A stretch of 64,000 bases of DNA. Source: Alnus glutinosa. Taxonomy: Eukaryota > Streptophyta > Magnoliopsida > Fagales > Betulaceae. Both the position numbers and the translations under genes were made by a program. Below, piece after piece: positions 45,229 through 59,174 of the stretch (its first letter is position 1; each line of letters starts with the position of its first letter). The DNA lies in contig NC_084886.1 of assembly GCF_958979055.1 (NCBI RefSeq), forward strand, positions 3,801,001 to 3,865,000, written 5' to 3'. A model generated the notes under the pieces. The model did not search any database and was not told where the DNA came from. It was given only the letters and a program-made list of their open reading frames with translations.

Positions 45229-47883
45229 ATATTTTTCAGGCAAGCAGTTACAAGTGCCAGGCAGCTCTTACTGTTTATTTTTGCGAGAAAGATGAAGCAG
45301 AAGCATGGAGATGCGAATTTGGTTACTCGAATGGTAGTTTAATGTACCTTGGATCTGTTTGTGTAGCGGCATCATAGGGAGCTGAGCCCGGGTATTTGAC
45401 CTCTTTTCAATTTGTGTGTTTTTCCTATTATAATTGCATTTTACCCTGTCCGAGTTTGTGATCCACGTGGCGATGCAGCCATAATTTGTAGACTAGATTT
45501 GCACCTGCGGGCACCACCACTTTGATGCCTTAAAAAGGGTTGCCATTACCATAACCTCCCCAAACGGATATAGAAAGGATTTAACTCAGAAATCAGTTGA
45601 TGCTATGAAGTCTAGATGCTACCTCTTTTGGATGAAAACATGTGGATGCAAAATTGCTTCAAGTGACGATGATTGGGAAGTATTTATCTGAGTGAAATTA
45701 TTTTAAGCATATAAACAAGATGTACTTAAGAGTATTCGAAATGTGTTGGGTTATCTTAGAATTTTTTAGTATGGTTGAATATATTTTAATATGGAAAGCA
45801 AGGCAATATTTCGTTTGGTCTAGGGGGATGAACTTCCCACGATAACCTTTAGTTGGTTAATATTCAATTCTTGTATTTTGAATACGATTTTACAAAGAGC
45901 CCCAGTAGATGAAGATGTCTGAGGCAGCGTTATGCTAGACGGGAGAATATGTTCAAACTTGGAAGCTGGCTAACTTTAATGGTGCTTTTGGCGAAGAATA
46001 TTCCATATATCTGTCAGCTATGAATATTCTGTATGTGATACCCGTCTTTACCCATTATCGGCACATGAAATGAAAGAGCTGAGACGAGTGAGCAAGTGTT
46101 ACTTGCTTGAGAAGAAAAAGGTTAATGCCAAACAAAACAATTGCAAGTATTTGAAATTGTCTACGTCACATGTTTGCCTTTTGAATTATGATCTTCATTT
46201 GCCATCTTTCCCAAACGTTTGAGGATAAATAAGAATGAGGTGTCAATTTATAAGGGTCGAGTGTATTTTACAAATCATGACAATTTTAAATAAATAAATC
46301 AATATATTAGTTATAATCATCATTAGCTACTGACACGGCAAAAATTCTTAGGTAAAGGGAGACGGGGAGAAGAGTCTAACGGGAGAAGAGTCCTCACCGA
46401 TTCACGATACAATAATAGGTTCAATTATTCTCTCATTTTCCACATTCGCTAACGACAAAATATGTCTGTCTGGCCTCTTGCCAACACTGGCAACAATAGG
46501 GCCCAAGTATTATTTAAAAAAAAAAAAAGTAGAAGAAGGAAAGGGGAGGAAAAAGAACGAAAAAGGCAAAAGTGGCCAAGTATTATAAAAAAAAAAAAGA
46601 AGAAGAAAGAAAACAGAAGGGAAGAAAGAAGGGAAGAAAAAAGAAGACCCAGAGCTCCTAATGCTGATTCCTGTTTCAACTTTCTTTTCCTTTACAAGTG
46701 GCCGGTGGCGAATGTTGATTGGCTGATTCCATCACATCTCCAAACATTGAGGACAAACTTTATTGTCCAAGTTAGATAATAATAATAATAATAATAATAA
46801 AAAAGCTTTATTGTCCTTTCCTATCGTCTTTTTTTTTAATCTTCTGCATAATATTTTTGTCATTTGATTTTTGAGTCATGCAATGAAGACATGTAAAAAT
46901 TGAAACATTTGAAAATTATTGCAAATAAGGTGGTAGTTACTAGTTAGAAGAGAAGTGAAGTGACATTCTTTGATCAAATAATTACAGAAAAATTTGAACT
47001 TGACAATTTAATTAATTAGTAAATAACTTATTTCACCATTAAGTATAAACAATTAAGTCAATTCGTAAAAAAATTGTAATAAAGAAGGTCAAGTCAACCA
47101 TACACTCCTACCCCGAATATTTCCTCTGTTTTTTTTTTGAATTGATAGCTAAATGGTGCGTGCATTTGGTTTGATCCTAACTAATTTGTTATTAAAGTTC
47201 TTTGTTTGCACAAAATTGCGGTCTTGATTCTTTTATTTTTATCAGTTGAGTATTTATCACCCCTGATATTTATCATTTGAATAATATTTTCGAAAACAAT
47301 ACTTTAAAAAAATAAAAAATAAAATAAAATTGAGATTTGAGGAAATTGATCTTCGTGTTTACCCATTGTCCTCCTAGCAATGCGGAATTAATTAGAATAA
47401 AAAGGAAGTCACTGAAACGAAACGTTTACAAAAAAAAAAAATTAATAATAATAATAATAATAAATAGAGAATACGTTACTCGGTTAATTGGAAGTTGGAC
47501 CTGTCTATTCATTTCATTCTGGTAGTGGTAGTGGCGGACGGCACGCTTCGGCGTACAGATCAGACCTTTTTTTTCAAAAATCAAATTCCACATATAAATT
47601 CCCGACTGGACAGTACTTTGCACGCGCCAGATCTTTACGTGAATCGTAAGCAAACAGAACCCTTTGGCGGCATCTTTTCACCACCATCACTTCGATATTT
47701 ATGTGAATATATTAAAATATTATATATATATATGTGCACCCTACACCCTTCCGTAACCCCTCCCATTTTGCATTCTTAGAATCGATAACCGCTTCTCATT
47801 TTGCATTGCTACAATAACCGTCTCTCTCTCTATCTCTGTGTGTGTGTGTTGTGCGTTCACAGAGTTCACTGAGCGAGCAAGCA
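45229..47883. other. Intergenic, no supported gene
   Basis: Likely 3' UTR of the RlmN-like gene to about 45450. A purine-rich stretch of about 150 bases lies at 46514-46665 (A/G runs, GAAGAA and GGGAA motifs). ATA/TAA trinucleotide repeats lie at about 46777-46800 and 47440-47464. The final part is the VEN4-type gene promoter with CT and GT repeats (47820-47850). Confidence 0.6.
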
Positions 47884-50800
47884 ATGGGAGCTAGTACGGA
47901 TGTCGAGTCCGCGAGGGACCGGCGAGTACTGAAGCACGTCCACGACAACGTCCACGGCAACATCTATCTCGACCCGGTTTGAGCATCTTTTCAGCAGCTT
48001 CTTTTTTTTTTTTTTTTGGATGAATTAAATCTCTTATAAGCACAAACTCAAGAAAACATACACTCCAGAAAAACTTCTTTTCAGCAGCTTCTTTTTTCGT
48101 TTGCGTTTCAGAATTATATGTGATGTTGCTTTCTTGACTCGTTGCTTTTGTTTTTTGCTTTACGCTTTGAATTGGTTTCTTATAGCTAAGAGAGATGTCA
48201 AAATGTTGAATGAATTTCGGATTCGTATGATTTGGAGATTTAGAATCGTGATTGAGTCGATTGAAGTGAAACAACACTTAATTTCGATTCGTAAATTGTT
48301 TTTCGTTGTTTTTGCTTTCGGTGTTTTCTGCTTTACTTTGGTTCCTATCTGAGAGATGCTTGAATGAATTTTATACTACTATGTTTTGGTGCCGTAGAAC
48401 TGTAATTGAGTCAAAGAAGTGAGTTCTGTTTTGCCTCTTAAATCGTTGTTTTTACTAACGTTTTCTGCTTTGGCATGGTTCATGGCGGAAAGAAATGCAT
48501 AATTATTCAATGAATTTTTGAATGGCTATTTTTGGAGCTATGAAATTGTGATCTCGTTGATTAATAATTATATGCAATTCTGCTTCTCAAATCGTCGTTT
48601 ATGTTCGTCTTTTCTGCTTTAATTTGGTTTATGAGAGCAATGTAGAATTAGTTCACTGTTTTTATCTGAATCGTTTCAATTAGGACATTATGTAGATTTT
48701 TTTGAAGTAATATGATGTAGAACTAAGAACTTTTTAGGATTAGGAATTTGATTTTGACGGATGACAGAGATTTTGTACTATGACAATCTGCGAAGTAGGA
48801 ATTTTAATGTTAGCATTCCAGGGTAGTGTACAAAGTCGGCGTATTGGAGAAGAAGACGAAGAACCTTTTCAGGATTAGAATTCTTTTTTTCTTTTTGGAC
48901 GGACAAATGAAGATCTCAATCTTGACAACTTGAGTGGAGAAGAAGCTATTGAGATTTTCTCATTGAAAATCCTCAGATTGATGATTAATGTAAGATAGAT
49001 TGTTTTGAGAAATTGAATGATAAGGAAAGACATTAAACCGAACATACTTCAGAGCAGAGTGGAAGTCAATATTTAGAGTTGAGAAAGGCATATTTCTTCA
49101 GGAAAGTATCTAGAATTGGTTTCCTTTATGAAATTTAAAGGTTCTGTGTGAGACTTTAAGTGCTCATTGTCTTCATGGTCAGAAAAAAAGAAAGAATCAA
49201 TTAAGAGGAAAAAAGAAAACAAAAGAAAAGAACACTGCAGGATATGATGTATGATTCTGTTCTGTTGTTAACCACTTTTAAGCAAACATGGATTAGTTAC
49301 TTTTCTCTTGTATGTTGCAGCTCTTTTTGAAGTTCATTGATACCGAACAGTTTCAGAGGCAAGTCTGTTTTACCTCAAACCCATGCAAGGGTTGTTTCTT
49401 GTTTAGTTAATTACTATTTTTATTCTCTGATGATTTCACTGTATATTGCAGGCTTCGTGATCTAAAGCAAATTGGTGAGTCAACCTTTTTCCAGAATTAA
49501 AAATAGTATTTCACTGTAGAAGCTCACATCTACAGAAGATTTATTATCTCTAAATTTACTGGCATAATCTATAATCTCTGTTACCAACTTCTTGAAGGAA
49601 TCTGAATGCCAATGATCTATTTGATTGGAACTCAAAGAACTATTTTGTATAATTGATTGTCATTGATTTCAAATTCTTACCTCTCTTTACACTCGGTCAT
49701 GGCATAGATTGTTGTGATTCCTCATGTTATCATATTTCCCTTTAACTTGACTCCTAATATTACTTGCCTGTTTTAAAGGGTGTAGGCACAGTTTGAACCC
49801 CTGAAGGATCATTGTAATAACACTTTTTTCTTTGTTTTTTGGGGGGTAAGTAATATGCAATAAATTGAGTACAAGCTCTGTATTAAAAGCAATTAATTAT
49901 TCCCAACATGGAAAGTTGAAAAGGCAATTCTAGATTCCAAAAATTGTGCCCCATTTAAAAAATCCAGTATTTATGATGATAAATAAATGTTACCGTGTGA
50001 TATTAGATGTTATGCATTTCTACTTTGAGCTGACATAGTTGGTTCCACCTTAGGCAAACTACTTGAGTCTTTAAAGTTTTTGTCTAGTTTCTCTATACTA
50101 TTCTTTGCTTTATAGTTCATTTCAAAGCTGAGTCTCGTTGACTACAATTTACTCTCAATGTTGCATCAATTATCAGGAAAAAAGAAATATGTTAAAGTCC
50201 ACTGAATTCTTTTAATTTTCCATACACGACACTGGTGGCTCAAACTTGTCACTTATTTAATTCTACTTGTGTCTCAGGCTTAGCACACATGGTTTACCCA
50301 GGGGCTGTCCATTCTCGGTTTGAACATTCATTAGGGGTGTATTGGTTGGCTGGTGAAGCTGTTGATACAATCAAAACCTACCAAGTAGGTGATGTAATTT
50401 TCATATTGAGTGCTATTAGTAGCAATATAATCTTTATACCCATGCCATCCTTGCAGGGCTCGGAGCTTGGTATTGAGCGTTCAGATATACAAACAGTAAA
50501 ACTTGCTGGTGACTAACTGTAACACTCATAACAAATGCCTTGTCTCTGTCACTTGATTTTACCTCTATTCTTTTCTTGGAATTCTTTCTAGGACTGCTGC
50601 ATGATGTTGGCCATGGGCCATTCAGCCACTTGTTTGAGCGCGAGTTTCTTCCCCGGGTTATTAATGGTGTCTCATGGTAACTCTAACATCCATCCCAAGA
50701 AAAAAAAAATGATACCAAATTTTCTACAGAGAAGATTGCATAGAGTCATAGTAAGATTGTTTCATAAATTTAGTCAAAATTTTCAAAAGTGGCTCAATTA

Positions 50801-53800
50801 TATGCAATTTTTTATTATAAAATTAATTTCATTCATGAAACCAAAAGTATTTGAGATGAATAGGTTTGTCCCCTGTGCGCTCAATTCTACACTCTTGTCA
50901 GCTTCTTGAGATGAATACAGCTTACGTGCAATGTCTTTTTAGAAGCACATGTTTTTTACATTATTTTAATCTTACTAAAATGTTATTGGATAGAGTCAAA
51001 TAATCTTCACTTCTGTACAAAATCTTGTGTAATTTACAATAGCTTTTTAGCAGCAACTGGTAATTGCTTTTCCATTAGAGAATTTAATCCTTTTGTGGTT
51101 ATTATTTTGAAAATTTCCAGGCATCATGAGGACATGTCTGTGAAGATGGTAGATTACATTGTTGATGAGCACAACATTGAAATTGACCCTGAATGCCTTC
51201 AGAAAGTGAAGGTTAAACGTTATCTACAAATGTGTCTTTCCTTTCATTAACAATCAAGTTCTCCTGAAACATCACTGTTACAGCTACTGAAATCCCATAA
51301 TAAAGGCACAAGTTTCAATTTTCAGAATTTTCATCAACCTGGGGATTAAATTGTTGGAGCACCTTTCTCCAGCCTCTATAAGCTCCTTTTCCCACTTGCT
51401 TTTATTTGGGTTGACTTTCTTTCTGCTGAGACTGTATTATTGCACACTTCCATTTTTCTTACCATTGAGATAAAATACTTCTTAAATTTTAAGCTGGCTA
51501 CTTCTATGTGCATGAAGAATGAGGGGATATAGGTAGATGAGTAAAATTCAGCAAGTAAAGACTTGAAATTTTTGGGAATTTGAGCCATTGATTCTCTGGG
51601 ACGTCAAATGGTATTTTTCTCACCCCATAATAATGGCGTGGAGGGTGATTTGTGGGCTCCAGATCCACTGGATGTATGTTTAATTTATCAATCCAATAAT
51701 AGTACGTACTAATAAGGCATTTGATGTCTATGTTCTCTTAGCAGGATATGATAATTGCGGGACCTGATCGTACTCCAACAAAAGTAAGCTATCTATTGCC
51801 CAAGTTTTTTTTAGGCATTTTCTCTCATAATGCCTTCCAGAACTTCTTTTTTAAGCTCTTCTCTTTATATTCAACTTCTATCATCTTATGTTGTGATTAG
51901 CCCTTCTAATGATTTTCTTGAAAGTAGAATATGAAGGAAAAGCGTTTCTTGTATGATATTGTTGCGAATGGTCGAAATGGAATAGATGTTGACAAGTAAG
52001 TCAATTACATTTTTTCCCCTTTTCCTACTTGTCGTTTTGGATGCTTTCTGACAATAAAGTTATAAAAATATCATCCTCCTGCAGGTTTGACTATATAGTA
52101 CGGGACTCTCGGGCCTGCGGTCTAGGCTGCAATTTTCAATTTGAGAGGTATTTATTGGTATCATCTAGAGGTCTTAATCTTATAGTTAGTTACATGCTTT
52201 GGTGAACTCTTCACTTCACGTTAACTCAAAACTTGTGCAACATTGTTGAATGTGTAGAAGTTTGAACTTGGCTTACTTTAAATTGTGCACATACTTTCTG
52301 TTATTATACTTTAGTTAAAAAAGGGATTTCAAGAGCCATGTTTCCTATTAAATTTGCAGGTTGATGGAATCTATGCGAGTTATGGATGATGAGATATGCT
52401 ACCGTGCTAAGGATTGTTAGTATATGTTAAAAATTATTTCATCACTTTTACATTAGAAGTTGTTATATTCTTCAGTTTGTTTTTGATATCTTTGTCAGAT
52501 CTGACAATCCACAAGTTATTTGCTACTCGTGCTGATTTGCATAGAACAGTCTATACACATGCAAAAGTAAAGGTAACGATCCCAACAACATTTATTAATG
52601 TGGAACTTCAAGATAGCAGTTGTAGCATAAATGTCTTTAATCTGCATTTGAGCACTAAATGCATTAGATTTGACAGTGTTTCTTTTTTCAGGCAATAGAA
52701 CTCATGATCGTTGATGCTCTGTTAAAAGCAAATGATCATCTTGGCATTTCATCCTCAATTCATCAACCATCTGAATATTGGAAGGTTTGAACTTTACACG
52801 TTATTAGAGTCTGATTGGGGCTTCCAAGTTCTACTTTATGCAATAACACTATCTATTTTAAACTACAGTTAGATGACTCAATATTAAGAAAAATTGAAAC
52901 TGCTCCCGATCGAGAGCTCAAGGAATCAAGAGACTTGATCCTACGCATTAGAAGAAGGGAGCTATATCAGGTATCTTAATATAATAACAAGATGGCCGGT
53001 GAAGAGGTAGTAATGTTTGAATTTCTGCATGTCTCAAATCTTAACTGCTCCTAGAGTAAAACTTTGGTGTTATCAACCATAAAGGAAACACACTTAGCGA
53101 TGTAGTGATTTATTATGTTTTGCAGTTCTGCAATGAGTTTTCTGTCCCTAAGGAGAGCATGGACCACTTCAAAAACATCACTCCCCAAGATATTATTTGT
53201 TCCCAGGTCCAAAAGGTTATATTACATTACCATGTTTGTTTCTCAATAGTAGATAGATGGTATCCTGAAGTGTAATTTTTCAACCAGAGAAGTGCTGGTG
53301 TTACACTAAAAGAAGAAGATATTGCCGTGAGCAACGTTAAGATTGATCTGACACGTGGAACGAATAACCCTCTTGAAAGGTACTTGAGAAAGATTCAAAT
53401 GATGAAGGCACTGTTTTTCTTTGCAATTTGTTTGATGCATTTTCCACTTCTGATCCAATTTGACAAATGATCTTTCTTCTTCATGTGTGCCTCTCCTCAT
53501 CCAGCATCAAATTTTTCAAGGTACTGAAATCGCTTCTACAACATAGATTCTTTTATATTATTTGCTTGTCATTGTTCTCTTTAAGATTGTCCAAGGGCTT
53601 TTTCAGTTTCTATGAAAGATTTCAACCATAATATTGCAGGTTAGCCTGAAAATGGGGTGACTGCAATATCTGTGATATAGAGCATAGCCAACAACTTCAG
53701 TATAGGATTGAAAATCTGGTATCAAGACTATTATGTTTAGAAAATTAGTGACTTAAGCCTGGTTGCTTGCAGCATCGTATTACTGGCAAATTTAGTCATG

Positions 53801-54588
53801 CTGCATGGACTATCCTTGATGAAATTAGATTACGAGGACTTGAAAACCCTTTTTATTGAATAAATTGGTAACATGTTAAATGCATAGTCAACTATGTCTA
53901 CAAGGTAGAGGGGGTAAGCCCACATACAAAAAATCCTTCATGATGCAGGCTAACTGGACCTGTTGGCCATAGAAAGTCTTAGTACTTTTGCTAAAATTTA
54001 CACCTGCTTTGTTTAAAAAAAAAAAAAATGATAAGTAACGCAATTCATTAATAAGCACGGAGGAGCGCAACCCTAGTACATATAACGTGTACAATAGATA
54101 ACCCCCACTAATGATGGAACTTTGTTTGTTGATTATGAATCTCAACCATAATTAAAGGCACTGATTCTAAATTTTAATCCTTCTTGAATCTGAATTGGTT
54201 GGACTAATAAATTCAGTGAAGAAATGGTTTCTTTTAGAGAACATAACATTACTTGCACATTGGAGAATTAACAGCTTGGCTTTTACCAGGATTATGAGTG
54301 CGATGAGAAATTCCCAATCCAAGATGATCGCATCAGCCACTTGCTGCCTGCATTTTACCAAGATATGATAGTTAGGGTGTACTCGAAGAAGCCTGAACTG
54401 GTTTGTAGAAATAAAATACTGATATTGCTAAGTCATCAATATAGTGTGGATATTGCTTAGTGACCATGAAAATATATTACATGCAGGTGGAAGCAGTATC
54501 TGAGGCATTCGAAAATTTTCAGCTGAAGACATTTGGAATTAAAGCACAGGTTCATGCAACTCCTGAAAAGAAGAAACGCCGAAGATAA
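47884..54588 (+). CDS. VEN4: SAMHD1-like HD-domain dNTP triphosphohydrolase (VENOSA4-type)
   Basis: Nineteen coding exons: 47884-47976, 49321-49358, 49452-49474, 50278-50384, 50457-50508, 50592-50676, 51121-51211, 51745-51783, 51928-51995, 52085-52147, 52360-52415, 52499-52572, 52692-52784, 52869-52970, 53126-53206, 53288-53379, 53505-53520, 54290-54400 and 54487-54588. They join in frame to 461 residues. HD motifs are complete: HSRFEHSLG (His63) and LLHDVGHGPFSH (His108-Asp109), with the later Asp in FDYIVRDSRACG. There is no N-terminal SAM domain, as in the other plant members. The C-terminus is basic (EKKKRRR, possible nuclear signal). SAMHD1 enzymes cut dNTPs to nucleoside and triphosphate; Arabidopsis VEN4 affects dNTP balance, chloroplasts and leaf pattern. 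Intron 2 uses a GC donor. Exon 15 could instead end at 53215 (three extra residues). Confidence 0.94.
49830..49880 (-). mobile_element. Possible LINE 3'-tail remnant in VEN4 intron 3
   Basis: A T/G run followed by GTAAGTAATATGCAATAAATT resembles the reverse-oriented LINE tail (TTACTTA...poly A) seen in the NFD6/NOXY2-like gene intron. Only about 50 bases can be compared. Confidence 0.3.
54010..54115 (-). mobile_element. Possible LINE 3'-tail remnant in VEN4 intron 17
   Basis: AATGATAAGTAACGCAATTC after an A tract resembles the GATAAGTAA tail of the LINE copies at 25.9 and 26.8 kb. The homopolymer is A and not T on the plus strand, so the assignment is weak. Confidence 0.3.
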
Positions 54589-54624
54589 TGGCTACAACTG
54601 AGTCTGAATTCTACCTTGCCCTTT

Positions 54625-54725
54625 AGTTGGAATAGGTAAATACTCATATTCATAGCATAGTTGGAATAGGCAAATGCTCATATTCATAGCATAGTTGGAA
54701 GAGGCAAATGCTCATATTCATAAAG
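54625..54725. repeat. 34-bp tandem repeat, about 2.9 copies, in the VEN4 3' UTR
   Basis: The unit AGTTGGAATAGGCAAATGCT plus CATATTCATAGCAT is repeated at 54625, 54659 and 54693 with two to four changes per copy. It starts 37 bases after the VEN4 stop codon. Confidence 0.9.
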
Positions 54726-54834
54726 AAACATCTTAATACAATGAGCAAATGTGCGAACTTTCATATAGTGAATGATATAAAAAAATGTATAAATCCATAA
54801 ACCTTAATGCCGGATGCAACTGTATAAATCATAT

Positions 54835-54837
<3 letters not shown>

Positions 54838-54890
<53 letters not shown>
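54838..54890. repeat. Compound (CT)n(CA)n microsatellite
   Basis: About 14 CT units run directly into about 12 CA units downstream of VEN4. Confidence 0.9.
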
Positions 54891-54894
54891 ATTC

Positions 54895-55457
54895 TTTTTG
54901 CTTGGATACTCCAGCTTAAATTTTCCATGCTGCTCTCATATACAAGAGTTATTGGAGCTATAGTATGGTTGTATTAATTGTGAATCCGGTTTGTATATTC
55001 AACTAAGGGGATGTGGAATTGGTTTTGTCATGTAGAAGATACACTAGATAACCAGCAGGTGATGATTTAGTTGAACTACTTGAAAACTCAACTCTAGGGA
55101 AGCTTAAACTAAATGAAAGTTAAAGATTATAATTATATTCAAAATCCGTAAATCACAAGTTCCTAAGATTAGTTAGGTTTACTTTAATTGTTTAAAAGTT
55201 GATCCTTTTAATCGAAATGAGGATCATATATCAGTTGAAGACACTGTGCAGGTTCAGATGATTTGAATCTTTTATCAATTCATTCTCTAGGGATTTAAAA
55301 CACATGAAATCAATCCTTAAATCAAATCATTCCCCCATTAAACTTTTTAACAGCGAGAGAGGGATAGTCGATCATGTCATATACCATCAGATTTTGACAC
55401 TTCTACATATGTTTGAGACAGCACCACCACATTATTTAAAATATCTCACATCAGAAT

Positions 55458-55496
<39 letters not shown>

Positions 55497-58400
55497 GGTT
55501 ACTGCGTTACTGGTTAGAGGTCCTCCCCACATACACAAAAAAAAAAAAAAAAGATCATAGCTAGGACACTTCACAGCACATATTCTACGTACTTGCTAGC
55601 TAGTGAGCAAGGGGCCTGACTTTTTGTCATAAACCGTAGAAATGAATTAACCCATGCGGTCTACTTTTCCTATTTGTGTGTTAGGCCCTCTAGGATCAAA
55701 ACAGGGATAAGAAAAGAGCCATAGGGGGAGAAGGAGAACAAAACAAAAATTTTAATTTTAATTTTTCGAGAAAATAAACCCAGTTGCATATACACCCGTT
55801 GTACTAATTTTATTGATCAATTACACAGACTATTTGGAGGAAAACTGGAAAATAATAATAATAATAGAGGAGAAAATTTTCGCATGATGTGGCATGGATC
55901 TACATACTTGAGACTGATTTCCTTACGATAAGAATTTACTCCTTTTATGGCTAAACTAATTAGCATACCATACTGGCAAGACATCTCCTCCATTTGGTGG
56001 AAATTAGAATCTCCTTTTATTACGTTGTTCGAATTTTTGTGAAATTTGAGCAGTATAATAGAGAGAAATTGTGGGATCCATCTGTCTCGAACAGGTAGGA
56101 TCCACATCTTAGGCTGCCCAGAGGCAAATAAAGGCCCTGTAGAGTACAACTCATTCTTTATGAAATACGAACAACCTAATAAATAAGGGGTTCTTCATCT
56201 GTTTAGACGTTCATTATTATTTTATTTGACTATTAAAAAAGATATGGGTTTGTTTGGTAATTTCGCCTATATATTTGATCAGTTCACCAATTTAAACTAA
56301 TACATATCTTATCACGTAAGTGAAATGTTATTCATTTACTCAAATGATAGGTTTTCCACAAATCCATCCAATTGAGAAAATTGTTTATCACTAAACTACG
56401 TACTTGTAGAAAACCTATTGCTGTAATGAGAGGTACTTACGTGAGAAAATATTAAATCGAGATCAAGTCTAACGAATTTCATGACTTTTGACTTTTGAGT
56501 GATCTGGATATGCTTGCGTAAGGGTGGAGACAAAGGAAAAATTGACCCCCAAAAAATAAAAATAAAAAATAACGCTGTATTATAATCCATGGGTTTATAT
56601 CTGTCAAAGCAACTATTAAATTACTCACAAGGACCTATTAGACTATTGATTTCAACCCAAACCCTGTGTTGACATTGGTATAGAGTAAATTCAGTTTTAA
56701 GGGATCAAAATATAAATATCCACTTGTACTACTCAATATATGAAAAATAACAACTTAATTACCAGCCACTAGTCTTAAAGACAATATTAATTGATCGTAC
56801 ACAATTCTCATCATTTATTTATACGTTTTTTCAAAGCAAAATTTTAGCAAAAATATTGATTAAAATAAATAAAAAGTTATAGAAGTTGGCAACTAATAGA
56901 AAAAAAATTAAATAAAAAATTCAGCGCTCTACTACCATATTAGGTATCGGAAAAATTGTATGTCATATTGTGCAAACTTCGTTTATATACAAGTCTTAAA
57001 AAACTCAATCTTAACAAATGTCAAGATTTACCACATTTTATGAAAAAAGACAGTAAAATCCCATAATCATGGTCATTGAGTTAATTGCTCAAATATGAGA
57101 AATATAATAATAAAATCTCACGATAGTACGTAGCTCAAGTCAACTATGATTTTTACAGAAGTTGATCTCAAATAACTTTTGCTTCACAATATTTAGTACT
57201 TTAGAAAGTAATTGTATATAGAAATTTTGAAAGTCTTTTTTAGGGGTACTAGTCACTGTGCCTGCCCGCTCCCTAGCTATACGTACCTTTGAGTTCTAAA
57301 TTCGATAAGAGAACAACTATTTTACAACTTGCTTATATGCATTAGCATGTGATTAGCTAGAGAGTGTTAAAAATTAAGAAAAAGATTAGTAACAGGTGTC
57401 AACAAGTAACACTATTCGTTGGATAATTGTTATAAAGGTGATATATAATACAACTATATAGCTCCAAATCAATAAGTTTAAACTTTTAAGTTGAAGTATT
57501 ATTAATTGCAACATTTTATATTAAAACTTGATTTCCGAAAGAGTATTAAGCATATATATATATATGATGGGGCCATGGGGGTGTTAGTCATTTGCTTAGA
57601 TGGTTTTTAATGGTTTGGCTGTGAATATTGGACAACATTAATATATATGAGTTGTACGTAAGCATCAGAGAGGTGAAAAGCTTCTATTCGAAAGGCAGTA
57701 CTGGTGGTGGTGATCGATCAAGGCTTCAGTTCCGGAGGGATCGGTGATACTGTACTCGTAATTAAGAATATATATTGGATGGGATTGAGGTCTTTGTGGC
57801 ATTTTTCGCTGTGAGCATTGGCTGATACAATTGAGCTAGCTTTTCGTGGCGGTAAAAGGTCATGGACTCTTTAATGTTTTGATGAAGCAATATCCATTGA
57901 AAGGGAGTAATGGCTGTGAGCAATTAATATTATAGGCCTTGGACTCTTGATGTTTTGAAAAGCTTGCTTTAATTTCATTTGAGGGAAAGCATAACTATTA
58001 TTAATTTTTAACTAGTTAAATCACATACATATATATATAAAAGAAGCAGTGATTGATACAAAATAATAAAATTAGAATTCACAAAATATTTCAATAATAT
58101 TGTGATCTATTGGTGGTGCACCCGACATTTAATAGATCTAAGCTAGAGTTTTGAAAAACTTCTCTCAATTAAGTCCCACATTAATTAAAAATAGTGGTTA
58201 CAAAAATAATTAAGTTTTGATATAATATGGTAATTAGGATCCTAGAGCACGAATACATTGTTCATTAAGAGACATAGCTTGCATGCTCGTTGGTAGCCAA
58301 ACTCTTACAAAAGATAAATAAGACTAGAGTACTAATTAATTAATAATACCTGCCCGTTACTCAATTAGCTAGATCGAGTTGTCGACGAAGGTTACAAGAA

Positions 58401-58980
58401 TTTAAATACCATAATTTACTTAAACTCAATTACCCAATGCAGGACGGAACTACGTACGCCTAGTTTTCAATCTTTTCAATAATTGTTTTTATTATTGGCT
58501 AAGTTTTATATATATATAATTTCATACCAGAGCCCTAGCTCTCTCTCTCTCTCTCTCTCTCTGTGTCTTTTATAGCAAGACACGTACGCATGTTTTTGTA
58601 GACTACGTACTTTTAATCCTTCTTCGTTGACTTATCTTTTTCATCGACTAAATAGGAGTGTGGCATGAAATGATCAGATGCTGAAATAGTCAAAATCACA
58701 TGCACCAAATTAATCTGCTAACGTGGCATTGCGCGCACGTGCGTAGTTCTGCATATATTCTTAACCACGATTAATTTGCCAGAACATTTCAATTCTCAAT
58801 GAGTTGGACGACGTCACTTGATAAAAGTTCATGCAGTCGTATAAATTAAAGTCGATGGTGGCTCAAACATGTTTCCAAAAACCAAAGGATTTTGAAGGGC
58901 ACTTCTTCTTTATTTTGAGGAGATTTCATTCGAGTAGGAATCCGAATATCCTTATCAATGAAAAGGATGACGTGTTATAG
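54895..58980. other. Intergenic, no supported gene
   Basis: AT-rich DNA with a (GA)n run at about 55461-55494, a (CT)n run at about 58540-58562 and short A/T tracts. A minus-strand open frame at 55817-56149 has no recognisable family and no splice context. No transposon ends were identified here. Confidence 0.6.
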
Positions 58981-58992
58981 CTAGTCATAATG

Positions 58993-59005
58993 CTATATAT
59001 AAATA
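58993..59005 (+). promoter_or_regulatory. TATA box candidate of the Raf-like kinase gene
   Basis: CTATATATAAATA lies about 170 bases before the start codon, a typical distance for a plant TATA box plus leader. Confidence 0.5.
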
Positions 59006-59174
59006 AACTTGATAATTCAAAAAGTCCACCTTCTTTTCTTCACGTAAAAGAAAGCCAATCCCACTTAATTTAGTCATCCGAAAGACTAAAGAGAAATCGA
59101 TCTTTACAACTCTTTTGCTTTTTATTCACATACTCTTTCGCTGCCCAAAAAAAACAAAGATATTTTCGTTGATC

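Noticed and set aside
46462-46779. Lys/Glu-rich 105-residue frame
   Set aside because: It translates a purine simple-sequence tract.
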